From Enterococcus raffinosus (GTDB lineage Bacteria > Bacillota > Bacilli > Lactobacillales > Enterococcaceae), in the NCBI RefSeq assembly GCF_001886185.1, contig NZ_JXLA01000002.1, forward strand, positions 1 to 64,000: a stretch of DNA of 64,000 nt, written 5' to 3'. The notes below the pieces were generated by a model. It made no database searches, was not told the DNA's origin, and saw nothing but the letters and a program-made list of their open reading frames with translations. The number at the start of each line of letters is the position of its first letter. The stretch's first letter is position 1. Both the position numbers and the translations under genes were made by a program. This document shows, one piece after another, positions 26,195 through 35,112 of this stretch.

Positions 26195-27178
26195 ATGTGT
26201 ACTAGTTTGACATTAACCACCAAATCAAAGGAACATTTTTTAGCAAGAACCATGGATTTTGGTTTTCAGCTTGAGGGAAGGCCTGTATACATTCCGAGAA
26301 ATTATACTTGGAAGCAGCAAGCAGACGCAGAACAAAAAACGATTTTTGGTTTTGTAGGTACTGGAAGAAATTTAGGAGAATATTTTTTAGCGGATGGCGT
26401 GAATGAACAAGGCCTCGCAGTTGCTGAACTCTATTTTTTGAACGAGGCGAAGTATTCTTCTGAAATAAAAAAGAACAAAATAAATTTGGCTCCTCACGAA
26501 TTTATTATGTGGTTGCTAGGAAGTATCACGGATATTTCTGAACTAAGAGAAAAAATTGCTTCGATAAATTTAGTAGATGAAGCGGTTCCTGTACTAGGCT
26601 TTGTTCCACCCCTTCATTTTATCGTTACAGATAAGACGGGTGAAACGGTGGTCATCGAATCAGATAGCGGTGAATTGGTAATAAAAGAAAATCCAGTTGG
26701 TGTCATGACCAACAGTCCAGAATTCGGATGGCACTTAAAAAATTTAAACAATTATCTGAGTCTTCAGCCAAACAATTTTCCAACAAAAAAAATTGATGCC
26801 TTCGAAGTGGCCCCCTTTGGGCAAGGTTCTGGAACATATGGGTTGCCTGGTGGTTATACTTCACCTGAACGATTTGTTCGAACAGCTTATCTCCGTTCGT
26901 TGACAGATTCAGGAAGTACCTTAGACGAGGCGCTAAATGCAATCACCAAGATTTTAGATAACGTAACCATTCCTAAAGGTGTAAACATTAAAAATGATGG
27001 TTCAGTGGATTACACACAATATCGCTCCATTTTCGATGTTACTGAGGGAACCTATTACTTTAATCCTTACGAAAATCAAGAAGTTTTTAAGCTTACTCTG
27101 AATGAGGAACTGTTAAGCAAAAAAGAACCAGTAGAATTTGAGTATAGCGAAGCATTTAAAACAACTAATCTAAACTAA
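26195..27178 (+). CDS. Choloylglycine-hydrolase family enzyme, penicillin-V-acylase-like
   Basis: A 327-residue N-terminal nucleophile hydrolase of linear amides. Processing after Met1 would expose Cys2 (MCTSLTL). Family catalytic positions are present: Arg18, Asp21 (ARTMDF), Asn173 (MTNSPEF), and an Arg in PERFVR at 226/229. At the position where bile salt hydrolases carry Asn82, this protein has Tyr80 (VAELYF), which is typical of penicillin V acylases. So penicillin-V or N-acyl-homoserine-lactone-like substrates are more likely than bile salts; a BSH role cannot be excluded. The ATG at 26195 is needed for Cys2 and follows GAGAGGA. No signal peptide: cytoplasmic. Confidence 0.85.
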   Translation: MCTSLTLTTKSKEHFLARTMDFGFQLEGRPVYIPRNYTWKQQADAEQKTIFGFVGTGRNLGEYFLADGVNEQGLAVAELYFLNEAKYSSEIKKNKINLAPHEFIMWLLGSITDISELREKIASINLVDEAVPVLGFVPPLHFIVTDKTGETVVIESDSGELVIKENPVGVMTNSPEFGWHLKNLNNYLSLQPNNFPTKKIDAFEVAPFGQGSGTYGLPGGYTSPERFVRTAYLRSLTDSGSTLDEALNAITKILDNVTIPKGVNIKNDGSVDYTQYRSIFDVTEGTYYFNPYENQEVFKLTLNEELLSKKEPVEFEYSEAFKTTNLN

Positions 27179-27179
27179 A

Positions 27180-27222
27180 AAACAATCTATTTGGAAATCC
27201 CTCTTCCAAATAGATTGTTTTT
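27180..27222. terminator. Terminator between converging genes
   Basis: AAACAATCTATTTGGAA (27180-27196) and TTCCAAATAGATTGTTT (27204-27220) form a perfect 17-bp stem, flanked by T on the plus side and A on the other. Confidence 0.9.
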
Positions 27223-27254
27223 TTGATCTCAAGCTTTAGTTTAAAATTTATTTG

Positions 27255-29219
27255 CTAACTAATTTTCTTTAAGAAGTAACTAGAAAAACCAATGAGTGAA
27301 GTACCTAATACAATCCAGATAGCACTACTCTTTTTATCATTTGTTTGCGGGTAACGTTTCTTTGTTTCTGCTTTTGCGATTACTTGTTTCTTTGTGGACT
27401 CTGTTGTTGTAATTGCTGGTACACTAGAGCTAGTCGACTCAGAAGACGCAGGTTGTGAGTTGCTAGGTTCGGTACTGCTAGGTGTAGTCTTTTTGTACGT
27501 ATTGGTTAAGATAAAGTGATTATTTTCTTGGCTGGTAGACAACTCGAAGTCAGCTGGGATATTCACCTCATTGATACTATAGCTGATTGTGTCACCGGCA
27601 TTATTGTACAAGGGAAGGTCATTATTCACTCCGAGTGCAGAGACAGTTGTAATTGTTGTTTTAAAGTTCTTTTCCTTTTTCAGAGCCATGGTATCTGAAG
27701 TAGTCCAAGCAGTAGAGGTCACTAAAGGTGTACGACTCACTTGATAATCGATTTTTTCTGGAATCAAGGATTCTGGTGTGTTTTTCCATTTCTTTTCTAA
27801 TTCCAGTGATACTTTTGGTGCTTTAATAGATGGAATTGGAAAATCTAAAAGGGTCCCATCGCTATTTGGATCTAAAGTAGTCCGTTGATTACACAAATAC
27901 CAAAAGTCGCCTTTAAAGTCGTTGGCTTCAGTGTTTAAACGGATCTGATAAGTCAATGTAACGCGATCATTTTCTCCAAGAGATAAATTGGAAAGGGTGA
28001 TGACTTGATTTTGTTCAGTCACACTTGGAAGATTTGTTTGTTGTTCCAATGCAATCCAAGTTCCGCTGGCATCTCTTCTCCATGTAGTTAGAGTATAGTT
28101 TTCTGGTAAGAAGTTACCGCTTCCTTGCAATAAGATATCTTTCCCCATAGGGTCTATGACAGTTCCGTTAGGGATTGTTTTTGTCACGGAAAGAATATCC
28201 TTCAAAGCTTCGCCTAAATCAACAAGATTTTCATCAATAGAGCGGTAATGACTGTCCTTATCTGCAATATTTCTTGCGATGTATTCTCCTCTTGCTGTGG
28301 GTGCTGTGCCAATTGAGTAAGAGATGATGTTACTTCTTTTTAATGCTACGATTGTTCCCAACGTTGCGTCAGTAACGACTGCTTTATCAACAAGCGTGCC
28401 ATTGGTATCTGAAATGTTATCACTTGTATTGAACTTATCAGAGCTGGTTTGGAAATCTGTATAATAAGAATCTGTATGCCAATCTTTGAAAGCTGTGATC
28501 TCACCATTGTTTGTATGAAGAGTTGCATTTTCAGTTGGTAGATAGCTGCGGTTTGCACTTCCGTCTCCAATGTGGATCAACATTTTTTCAGCTTCTGCTC
28601 GACTATGATTTACAAAAAGGTCTTGGGCAGCGTATAACCCTTTTTGAATGAAGGTTCCAGTATGGCTTTCCGCCGTATTAGTCAAAAAATTTTCTAGCTG
28701 GGACATATCATTTGTGAATCCATTCGTGCTATAGACGTTTCGATTATAGGCGACAATACCGATTTTTACTACGCCATTGGAAAAGGAGCTGCCTAACTCG
28801 TTGCCGAATTCTTGAAGCCCTTTTAAGGCATTGGTCAACTTTTCTCCTTTCATCGAAGAAGAGTAGTCGATAACCAGAACAATATCTATTGGTGAATGAG
28901 AGATTTGATTTCCCTTGATGTCTAATGTTACATCAAAAAGCCCTTGTTTTTGCGGATTAGCCTTAACGGTTTTCTTCACATAAGCTTGGTCATCATAGTT
29001 GACAAAGCCTTCATTATCAATAGGAATCTCTTGCGTTCCTTGATATCCATAATTGTAGGTATCGCCATTTGCAACTCCGTTAGTTATATAATCTCCTATT
29101 TGTGTCGATTCGTATTGAAATTTGTTTTCAACGGCCCTTACTTTCTCGGAATTGGCGATGAAAAAAATGAATAGTACTGAGAGTAATCCCCCGAAAACAA
29201 TAAAATATTTATTTTTCAT
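27255..29219 (-). CDS. vWA-domain surface protein with a YPQTN sorting signal
   Basis: A 654-residue wall-anchored protein. A signal peptide (about 1-31) is followed by a vWA domain (about 112-350) with an intact MIDAS start, Asp118-x-Ser120-x-Ser122 in DYSSSM, then Ig-like beta domains. One resembles a CnaB fold (LELEKKWKN ... ITNTYK-type end near 560-590). A Ser/Thr-rich stalk comes next and a C-terminal signal YPQTN, hydrophobic segment and KK tail. vWA proteins at pilus tips, such as EbpA or RrgA, bind host matrix, a possible role. The sorting motif is YPQTN, not LPxTG. The ATG at 29219 follows GGAGGA; no sortase or pilin gene lies beside it. Confidence 0.85.
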   Translation of the reverse strand: MKNKYFIVFGGLLSVLFIFFIANSEKVRAVENKFQYESTQIGDYITNGVANGDTYNYGYQGTQEIPIDNEGFVNYDDQAYVKKTVKANPQKQGLFDVTLDIKGNQISHSPIDIVLVIDYSSSMKGEKLTNALKGLQEFGNELGSSFSNGVVKIGIVAYNRNVYSTNGFTNDMSQLENFLTNTAESHTGTFIQKGLYAAQDLFVNHSRAEAEKMLIHIGDGSANRSYLPTENATLHTNNGEITAFKDWHTDSYYTDFQTSSDKFNTSDNISDTNGTLVDKAVVTDATLGTIVALKRSNIISYSIGTAPTARGEYIARNIADKDSHYRSIDENLVDLGEALKDILSVTKTIPNGTVIDPMGKDILLQGSGNFLPENYTLTTWRRDASGTWIALEQQTNLPSVTEQNQVITLSNLSLGENDRVTLTYQIRLNTEANDFKGDFWYLCNQRTTLDPNSDGTLLDFPIPSIKAPKVSLELEKKWKNTPESLIPEKIDYQVSRTPLVTSTAWTTSDTMALKKEKNFKTTITTVSALGVNNDLPLYNNAGDTISYSINEVNIPADFELSTSQENNHFILTNTYKKTTPSSTEPSNSQPASSESTSSSVPAITTTESTKKQVIAKAETKKRYPQTNDKKSSAIWIVLGTSLIGFSSYFLKKIS

Positions 29220-29493
29220 AATATCCTCCAATGATATTTATAATAGCTAAAGTATAGCATCGTTAAAGTTATAAATCATGTATTATACTCTGCAGACAAG
29301 AATTTATAATAATAAAACAGAGGTAAAAATAATATTATTTAAATTTGAAAAATTATTTATTTTATATATGGTGAAGTACTTTAATTCTTCATTTTCTAAA
29401 AAATTTGATTTTTACCAAGTACTCTGCCTCGAATTTTCTCATACGAATTCCTTATACTTAACAAAAGAAAAATTCTAAAAATTTTTTTTGGAA
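29220..29493. other. Very AT-rich intergenic region
   Basis: About 270 bases with poly-A/T tracts between the divergent-looking ends; it contains the promoter of the vWA gene (minus strand). The only plus-strand frame is Lys/Phe-rich and without a ribosome site. Confidence 0.4.
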
Positions 29494-29526
29494 AAACCGC
29501 CCAGCAAAAATTTTGCTGGGCGGTTT
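29494..29526. terminator. Terminator of the ArsR-type gene
   Basis: AAACCGCCCAGCAAAA pairs with TTTTGCTGGGCGGTTT with almost no loop beyond the A/T centre; on the minus strand it is followed by TTTTCC and a long T/A tract. It follows the stop of the gene at 29534. Confidence 0.8.
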
Positions 29527-29533
29527 ATATTTA

Positions 29534-30427
29534 TCAACTATAAAACAGTTTAAAATCAATATCCTGTTCGTGATTTCCAAATTTTTTTCCGTAGATCGTA
29601 CAACCACCGACATTTTTTGCATCGGATTTGACCTCGATCCTTAATGTCCATAGCTGTGTTTCGTTTGAGTTGAAATCAGTAATTCTTGTAGGCGATAGAG
29701 GTTCGCCCTCCATATAGGTTCCATGATCCATGATTCGAATAGTTTTTAATAGTCCATATTGGTTCAAGTTGTCAGGATACCATGCCGGATTATTTTTTCC
29801 ACGAATATCTGAGAAATCACCAGGAGAAGTCCAGGTTCCTAAGTTTTTTCCATTCAATGAAAAAGAAATGTCAGAAGGCCAATTATTATTTGAAAAAGGA
29901 AACTCTGAAGCAATTTCCATAGAAATCTCCAGCATTTCAAGTTTTTGCTCTTTCTCTAATAGGTTCGGAATTTGATATTCGATGTAGCCTTGGGTGAACC
30001 AAAGTATCTGTGCGTTCATTCGCAAAGGATCCATAAAATATTTTGGATGATCATTAATTCCGATGAAATCGTCAGACGTCGCTAATCCGCAAGGCGGAAC
30101 AATGGAGAAGTTGGTGTATTGACCAATCGGAATAGAAGTATCCAAGGTATTGTAGGCAGTATAAATTTTTTTAGGAAAATTCACGGTAATCGAGTCAACC
30201 TTTAAGCTGGAAACTTTTGAACGACCAAGTCGATCTGTGGTAATTAGCCCAGCTGTTTCTAATTTTTTTACATGCATGGTAACAATTGCACTACTGAGTC
30301 CTAGTTCTGAGGCGAGTTCTTTCACGCTCATTTTCTTTTTGGAAAGTAATTGAATGATTGTTAGCCGTACAGAGCTGGCCAATGCTTCGTATACTGGGAG
30401 AGAGTCTTGAGAAATATCTAGCTGCAT
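29534..30427 (-). CDS. ArsR-type regulator with a large C-terminal effector domain
   Basis: A 297-residue protein. The N-terminal about 75 residues are an ArsR winged helix (ALASSVRLTIIQLLSKKK; SVKELASELGLSSAIVTMHV). The remaining about 220 residues are far longer than a normal ArsR and look beta-rich, with WPSDISFSLNGKNLGTWTSPGD and an aromatic-rich pattern like a carbohydrate-binding or lectin-like fold. It is divergent from an MFS transporter and a GH43 hydrolase, so it probably senses the sugar they handle. No metal-binding CxC motif is seen, so an arsenic role is unlikely. I know this architecture only from hypothetical regulators. Confidence 0.8.
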   Translation of the reverse strand: MQLDISQDSLPVYEALASSVRLTIIQLLSKKKMSVKELASELGLSSAIVTMHVKKLETAGLITTDRLGRSKVSSLKVDSITVNFPKKIYTAYNTLDTSIPIGQYTNFSIVPPCGLATSDDFIGINDHPKYFMDPLRMNAQILWFTQGYIEYQIPNLLEKEQKLEMLEISMEIASEFPFSNNNWPSDISFSLNGKNLGTWTSPGDFSDIRGKNNPAWYPDNLNQYGLLKTIRIMDHGTYMEGEPLSPTRITDFNSNETQLWTLRIEVKSDAKNVGGCTIYGKKFGNHEQDIDFKLFYS

Positions 30428-30458
30428 AAAAATCTCCTTTGGATTAATGATTACCTTA

Positions 30459-30486
30459 ATTATACTATGGATAAGAGAAAAATCAA
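30459..30486 (-). promoter_or_regulatory. Probable promoter of the ArsR-type gene
   Basis: On the minus strand TTGATT (30486-30481) and TATAAT (30464-30459) are 16 bases apart, about 35 bases upstream of the start. Confidence 0.5.
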
Positions 30487-30492
30487 CGGTTT

Positions 30493-30513
30493 AATGTTAA
30501 TTAAAATGTTAAT
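30493..30513. promoter_or_regulatory. Direct repeat AATGTTAAT, candidate operator
   Basis: AATGTTAAT occurs at 30493-30501 and again at 30505-30513, a 12-base period, between the divergent ArsR-type and MFS promoters. A related copy (AATGTTAAG) lies at about 30630-30638. These are candidate binding sites of the ArsR-type regulator. Confidence 0.5.
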
Positions 30514-30552
30514 CTATTGTGTTTTTGTGGTTAAAGATTAATAAATTTATGT

Positions 30553-30581
30553 TTGACATAGCGATAATATTGATTTATGAT
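30553..30581 (+). promoter_or_regulatory. Promoter of the MFS-GH43 operon
   Basis: TTGACA (30553-30558) and TATGAT (30576-30581) are exactly 17 bases apart. Confidence 0.75.
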
Positions 30582-30593
30582 GAAAAAGTAAAA

Positions 30594-30607
30594 GAAAAGC
30601 GCTTTCT
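30594..30607. promoter_or_regulatory. cre-like site downstream of the MFS promoter
   Basis: GAAAAGCGCTTTCT fits 11 of 14 cre positions and is nearly palindromic; it lies just after the expected transcription start, a common CcpA roadblock position. Confidence 0.5.
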
Positions 30608-30648
30608 ATTTATTTTTTGGATTAATGTAAATGTTAAGGGAGATTATT

Positions 30649-31911
30649 ATGGTAAACAATCAAAAAAAGCATTTTTGGAGTTTTGCTGGAAGTCACTTTG
30701 CGTATTTCTTCTCTTGGGCAGTTGTCTATGGCTACTTAACCTTATGGTTGGAGCAGGTTGCCGGATTAGGCGGGACAGCAGCAGGCTTACTGTTTTCGGT
30801 AATGGCAGGTATTTCGTTGATTTTTCAACCAATTTTTGGAATCGCTTCCGATCGATTGAAGTTCAAGAAGACATTGTTAGCAGCTATCTCTGCTAGTGCT
30901 ATATTTATAGGACCTTTCTTTCAGTGGCTTATGCTGCCGTTATTGGGAATTAATTTATATTTGGCGGTTTTAGTTGCGGGACTATATTTAAGTTTTGTTT
31001 TAAATGGCGGTGTCGGAGTCATTGAACAGTACATCGAGCGTGCGAGCTGGGTCAACAATTTTGAGTATGGTCATTCACGTATGGGTGGTTCGCTAGCAGG
31101 AATCGTCGCTACTTTAGTTGCAGGGAGATTATTCGTTTGGAATCCTACAGCGATTTTCTGGGCCTGCTCCATCGCGGGAACAATTTTGACTATTTTAGTT
31201 CTCTTCTTTGATAAGGTAGATGTTGATGAAGGGGATCTTGAACTTTCAACTGACGAAGAAGAGTCAAAGTTAGATCGAAAAACAATTTTCTCGATTTTTA
31301 AACTGAAAAATTTCTGGGCACTGGCACTTTTTTATATTGGTGCTGCCGCTATCTATGATGTATTTGATCAGCAGTTCATTGTTTACTTCAAGAGCTTTTT
31401 TGAGAATGGAAATGATGGCACCATTATCTACAGCTACATGGCTTCAGCGCAAGTAGGTTTGGAATTATTGTTGATGATTCCGATGCCTTATATCATTAAT
31501 AAGATTGGCGCGAAGCGAGGATTAATCATTTTCGGCTTTATTACCTTTATACGTATATTTGGCAGCGCTCTCTCTCCAAGCTATCCATTCTTGATCTTTT
31601 TCCGGGTGCTGGCCGGATTAGAAATGCCATTGCTGCTTGTATCCATCATGAAGTATATCTCACATACGTTTGATCGGAAATTATACGCGACAATCTATAT
31701 GCTGGGCTCAAACTTCGCCAAGCAGGTTTCTGTTTTTATTTTTTCTACGATTTCTGGTAGCTTGTATGATGGTATCGGATTTCATAAAACCTATTTGTTG
31801 TTAGCAGGGTTAGTCCTGATTATTACGATTATTAGTATCTTTACCTTAGAAAACGACCAAAAAAATGAACACACACTTACTTCTGCCGAAGATGCAGTTG
31901 AAGTGAGGTAA
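30649..31911 (+). CDS. MFS oligosaccharide:H+ symporter (LacY/RafB-like)
   Basis: A 420-residue membrane protein with twelve hydrophobic segments. The opening KKHFWSFAGSHFAYFFSWAV and segments like WVNNFEYGHSRMGGSLAG and KTYLLLAGLVLIITII recall the LacY/RafB/CscB oligosaccharide symporters. It should import a short glycoside together with a proton. The ATG at 30649 follows AAGGGAG; the ATG at 30631 precedes that site. The GH43 gene follows immediately, so the imported compound is probably an arabinose- or xylose-containing or related oligosaccharide. Confidence 0.82.
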   Translation: MVNNQKKHFWSFAGSHFAYFFSWAVVYGYLTLWLEQVAGLGGTAAGLLFSVMAGISLIFQPIFGIASDRLKFKKTLLAAISASAIFIGPFFQWLMLPLLGINLYLAVLVAGLYLSFVLNGGVGVIEQYIERASWVNNFEYGHSRMGGSLAGIVATLVAGRLFVWNPTAIFWACSIAGTILTILVLFFDKVDVDEGDLELSTDEEESKLDRKTIFSIFKLKNFWALALFYIGAAAIYDVFDQQFIVYFKSFFENGNDGTIIYSYMASAQVGLELLLMIPMPYIINKIGAKRGLIIFGFITFIRIFGSALSPSYPFLIFFRVLAGLEMPLLLVSIMKYISHTFDRKLYATIYMLGSNFAKQVSVFIFSTISGSLYDGIGFHKTYLLLAGLVLIITIISIFTLENDQKNEHTLTSAEDAVEVR

Positions 31912-31925
31912 TGGAGGAAATTCAT

Positions 31926-32897
31926 ATGCAAAAACACTACAATAACCCAATTGTCTTAGAACGAGCAGATCCTTGGGTATACAAACACCAGGATGGCTGG
32001 TATTACTTTATGGGCTCTGTACCTGGTTACCAAACACTGGAATTACGAAGAGCAAAATCACTGAATGAATTAGGAGAGGCAGAAGCAGTAACAATTTGGC
32101 ATGCACATAAAACAGGAAATATGAGCCAATTAATTTGGGCGCCAGAAATTCATTTCATTCAAGGGAAATGGTACATCTACTTTGCTGCTAGCGATCATGC
32201 TGAAATTCGTGATCAGCACCATCACCATCGGATGTTCGTATTAGAAAATGAATACGCGGATCCGTTCGAGGGAGAATGGGTGGAAAAAGGGCAAGTTGTG
32301 ACACAATTTGAGAGTTTCAGTTTAGATGCGACTACTTTTGAACATCAAGGGAAGCTTTATTATGTATGGGCACAGCTAGATCCTCGAATTCCTGGAAACT
32401 CGAATCTATACATTTCTGAAATGGAAAATCCATGGACGCTAAAAGGAAAACAAACGTTGTTGACGATTCCTGAATATGATTGGGAAAAAATTGGTTTTTG
32501 GGTCAATGAGGGTCCTGCGGTTATTCAACGTAACGGTAAAATCTTTATTACCTATTCTGGTAGTGCAACAGATGAAAACTATGCGATGGGATTGCTTTGG
32601 GCAGATGAAACGAGTGATCTATTGGACGGCTATTCTTGGCATAAGAGCCTGCAGCCAGTTTTTGTTTCTTCTGAAAAGAATCATCAATATGGTCCGGGAC
32701 ATAACTCCTTTACTAAGAGTGAGGATGATTCAGAGGATGTGCTGATCTTCCACGCTCGACCTGAGAAAAATAAAAAAGGGGATCCATTAGATAACCCTAA
32801 TCGTCACGCGAACGCCCAAGCTTTTTCTTGGGACGAAGCTGGCTTCCCGCAATTTGGAGAGCCGGCTGCTTATAGAGAAAAAGAAACAGTCCGATAG
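31926..32897 (+). CDS. Glycoside hydrolase family 43 (cytoplasmic)
   Basis: A 323-residue five-bladed beta-propeller hydrolase without signal peptide. Candidate catalytic residues are Asp15 (RADPWVY), a middle Asp in SLDATTF, and the acid Glu195 in WVNEGPAV, following the GH43 order. Start at 31926 follows GGAGG; the in-frame ATG at 31911 overlaps both that site and the MFS stop. Family members release arabinofuranose or xylose from oligosaccharides. Cytoplasmic location fits with the upstream symporter. The exact linkage cannot be told. Confidence 0.83.
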   Translation: MQKHYNNPIVLERADPWVYKHQDGWYYFMGSVPGYQTLELRRAKSLNELGEAEAVTIWHAHKTGNMSQLIWAPEIHFIQGKWYIYFAASDHAEIRDQHHHHRMFVLENEYADPFEGEWVEKGQVVTQFESFSLDATTFEHQGKLYYVWAQLDPRIPGNSNLYISEMENPWTLKGKQTLLTIPEYDWEKIGFWVNEGPAVIQRNGKIFITYSGSATDENYAMGLLWADETSDLLDGYSWHKSLQPVFVSSEKNHQYGPGHNSFTKSEDDSEDVLIFHARPEKNKKGDPLDNPNRHANAQAFSWDEAGFPQFGEPAAYREKETVR

Positions 32898-32917
32898 TTA
32901 AAGATATAAGTTCGAAT

Positions 32918-32946
32918 TAGACTTGGCCATTCGCCAGGTCTTTTTT
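32918..32946 (+). terminator. Terminator of the MFS-GH43 operon
   Basis: AGACTTGGC pairs with GCCAGGTCT around a five-base loop, then TTTTTT. Confidence 0.85.
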
Positions 32947-33125
32947 GATAAAAAAGAGAACAATGGTTTTTCTTTTGTAACATAACTCCGTATATCAATC
33001 GATAGTTAACTAATGCTTATTACTAAAGACACTTCCTCATATCTTTATGTATCACGATTTCTAACCCTCCACCATAACACCACCCTTTAAAGCTTTGCTA
33101 AGATTAGGAAGAAAGGGGAGATTGG

Positions 33126-35102
33126 ATGGATACAACGACAGAGGAACGCTACCTAACAGAGGTAACTTTGAAGCTAAAAAGCAAAATTTCTGAAGTTGAA
33201 GTAACCTTGGATAAGAATGAAGCGAATTATAAAGAGCTGAAGCATTATACAATTGACTATAAAAATGAATTGGATAAGTACGAAGTGTACAATCATCACC
33301 AAAATTTGAATTTTATCGATAGTCGAAGTGTTTTGGAAGCCAACATCCTTAAAAAATTAAACTATCAGAAGCAAACGCCTTATTTTAGTAAGATTTCCTT
33401 TCAATTCGATGAAGAGGAGGAATCGGAGGACTTTTATATTGGACGTTATGGCTTTGCGGATCGTTATGGGGAGCAGCTGATCTATGATTGGCGAGCACCA
33501 ATTTCTTCTCTGTATTACGATTTTTCTCTTGGCGAGGCTTTTTATGAATCTCACAATCGAAAATTTTATGGGAAGTTGCAGTTAAAGCGTCAATTTGAAA
33601 TCAAAAACGGAACGATTAATTTTATCGTAGACACTAACGATGCGATTAACGATGAACTCCTCCTGCGAGAACTTGGGAAAAGCACATCAAATGAAATGAA
33701 AACCATCATTCATACGATACAAAAAGAACAGAATGAGGCAATTAGAGATACAAAGACAAAAAATCTGATTATTCAAGGTGCCGCTGGTTCAGGAAAGACC
33801 TCGATCGCGCTTCACCGCATGGCTTATTTGCTGTATCAAAAGAAAGAAGAATTATCCGCTTCAGATATTTTGATCCTTTCACCAAACCAAGTATTTGCGG
33901 ATTACATTTCCACAGTGTTGCCGGAGTTAGGTGAAGATGAACTGCCTCAAGTTGACATAGTCAGTCTCGGGTCAATGTTCATCGAAGAAAAGTATCAAGT
34001 TACTGATCGCCAAGACGAATTGAAAGAAGTCATGGAGAATCCGCACTCAGATCAAGCACAGGTATATCGCTACAAGCAGTCCAAAGAATTTTGGGAGGTG
34101 TTTTTGAATCACTATGAACAAATGAAAGCCAAGCTTTATTCAGCAGACATCGCTATTGAAGGTCAACTGATTTCCACAAAGGACATTAAAAAGTATGTCA
34201 CACAGCAGACCCGAAAAAGCTTATTTGAAATCATTCAAGAAATTTCTTATTTGCTTAGCAAACGTGTCTCAGAACACCGACGTGAAGCTTTTTTAAAGGA
34301 GATAATGAAGCAGTTCAAAAAAAGAATCAACGCCATAGGCAGTTTGTCAGACTATTATCGCTTTTTATCAGCGATGAACATACCTTATTATATAGAAGAA
34401 AAAAATTTGATTGCTTACTCTGATTTGTACCCTTATTTATATTTTAAGAACATGATCGAGGGAATCAGACCAAACAATCAGATTAAGCATTTAGTGATCG
34501 ATGAAATGCAGGATTATTCGTTGCTGCAACTATCCTTGATTGAGCAATTGTTTCCTTGTCAAAAAACTATTTGCGGAGATGTTCATCAATCCCTTGTTTC
34601 CTATGAAGCCGATTTTCTTTCAACGATCCAAGCGGTCCTTCCAAATGCACGACTGGTAAAGTTTTTGACCAGTTATCGTTCTAGTTTCGAAATTATGACG
34701 TTTGCTAAACAATTTATCACTGAGAAGGAATTGATTCAACCCATAGAACGATATGGAAAAGAAGTAGAGGTTCAGCCCTATACCAAAGAAAAAATGGCTA
34801 AAAAAATTGTAGAATTTAATGAAAGCGACCATAGCTCTTGTGGTATAATTTGTCAGAATTGGCAGGAAGCTGCAACGATCGAAGCGGATTTCCCGGAGGA
34901 AAACATGGTTCGTTTTGAGAAAGACACGAAGAAAATCTCTGAAGGAATTATTCTGACAACACCTCAATTCGCCAAGGGGTTAGAGTTTGATCAGGTGATC
35001 TTACCAGATATTCGTTCCGACCAGCTAGGAAAAAAAAGTAATAAGTTATACACTAGCTGTTCTCGTGCGTTGCATGAATTGACCCTTTTCATTAAAGAGT
35101 GA
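33126..35102 (+). CDS. helD: HelD-type superfamily 1 helicase-like protein
   Basis: A 658-residue UvrD/Rep-like protein with a long N-terminal coiled coil (about 1-75), a Walker A GAAGSGKTS (about 218-226), a DEMQDYS Walker-B-type motif (about 458-464) and a C-terminal ATPase part. HelD proteins bind RNA polymerase and strip it from DNA, recycling it or protecting it from rifamycin-like inhibitors. It is a little shorter than the Bacillus protein (774 residues). The start follows GGGGAG. It is followed after 10 bases by a tandem MerR gene, so the two are one operon. Confidence 0.87.
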   Translation: MDTTTEERYLTEVTLKLKSKISEVEVTLDKNEANYKELKHYTIDYKNELDKYEVYNHHQNLNFIDSRSVLEANILKKLNYQKQTPYFSKISFQFDEEEESEDFYIGRYGFADRYGEQLIYDWRAPISSLYYDFSLGEAFYESHNRKFYGKLQLKRQFEIKNGTINFIVDTNDAINDELLLRELGKSTSNEMKTIIHTIQKEQNEAIRDTKTKNLIIQGAAGSGKTSIALHRMAYLLYQKKEELSASDILILSPNQVFADYISTVLPELGEDELPQVDIVSLGSMFIEEKYQVTDRQDELKEVMENPHSDQAQVYRYKQSKEFWEVFLNHYEQMKAKLYSADIAIEGQLISTKDIKKYVTQQTRKSLFEIIQEISYLLSKRVSEHRREAFLKEIMKQFKKRINAIGSLSDYYRFLSAMNIPYYIEEKNLIAYSDLYPYLYFKNMIEGIRPNNQIKHLVIDEMQDYSLLQLSLIEQLFPCQKTICGDVHQSLVSYEADFLSTIQAVLPNARLVKFLTSYRSSFEIMTFAKQFITEKELIQPIERYGKEVEVQPYTKEKMAKKIVEFNESDHSSCGIICQNWQEAATIEADFPEENMVRFEKDTKKISEGIILTTPQFAKGLEFDQVILPDIRSDQLGKKSNKLYTSCSRALHELTLFIKE

Positions 35103-35112
35103 GGAAAGCAAA

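Noticed and set aside
26195-27178. Bile salt hydrolase call
   Set aside because: The residue equivalent to Asn82 is Tyr, so the penicillin-V-acylase-like call is preferred, without excluding some bile-salt activity.
29278-29478. Plus-strand frame of 66 codons in the AT-rich gap
   Set aside because: Low-complexity Lys/Phe/Ile-rich sequence, no ribosome site.
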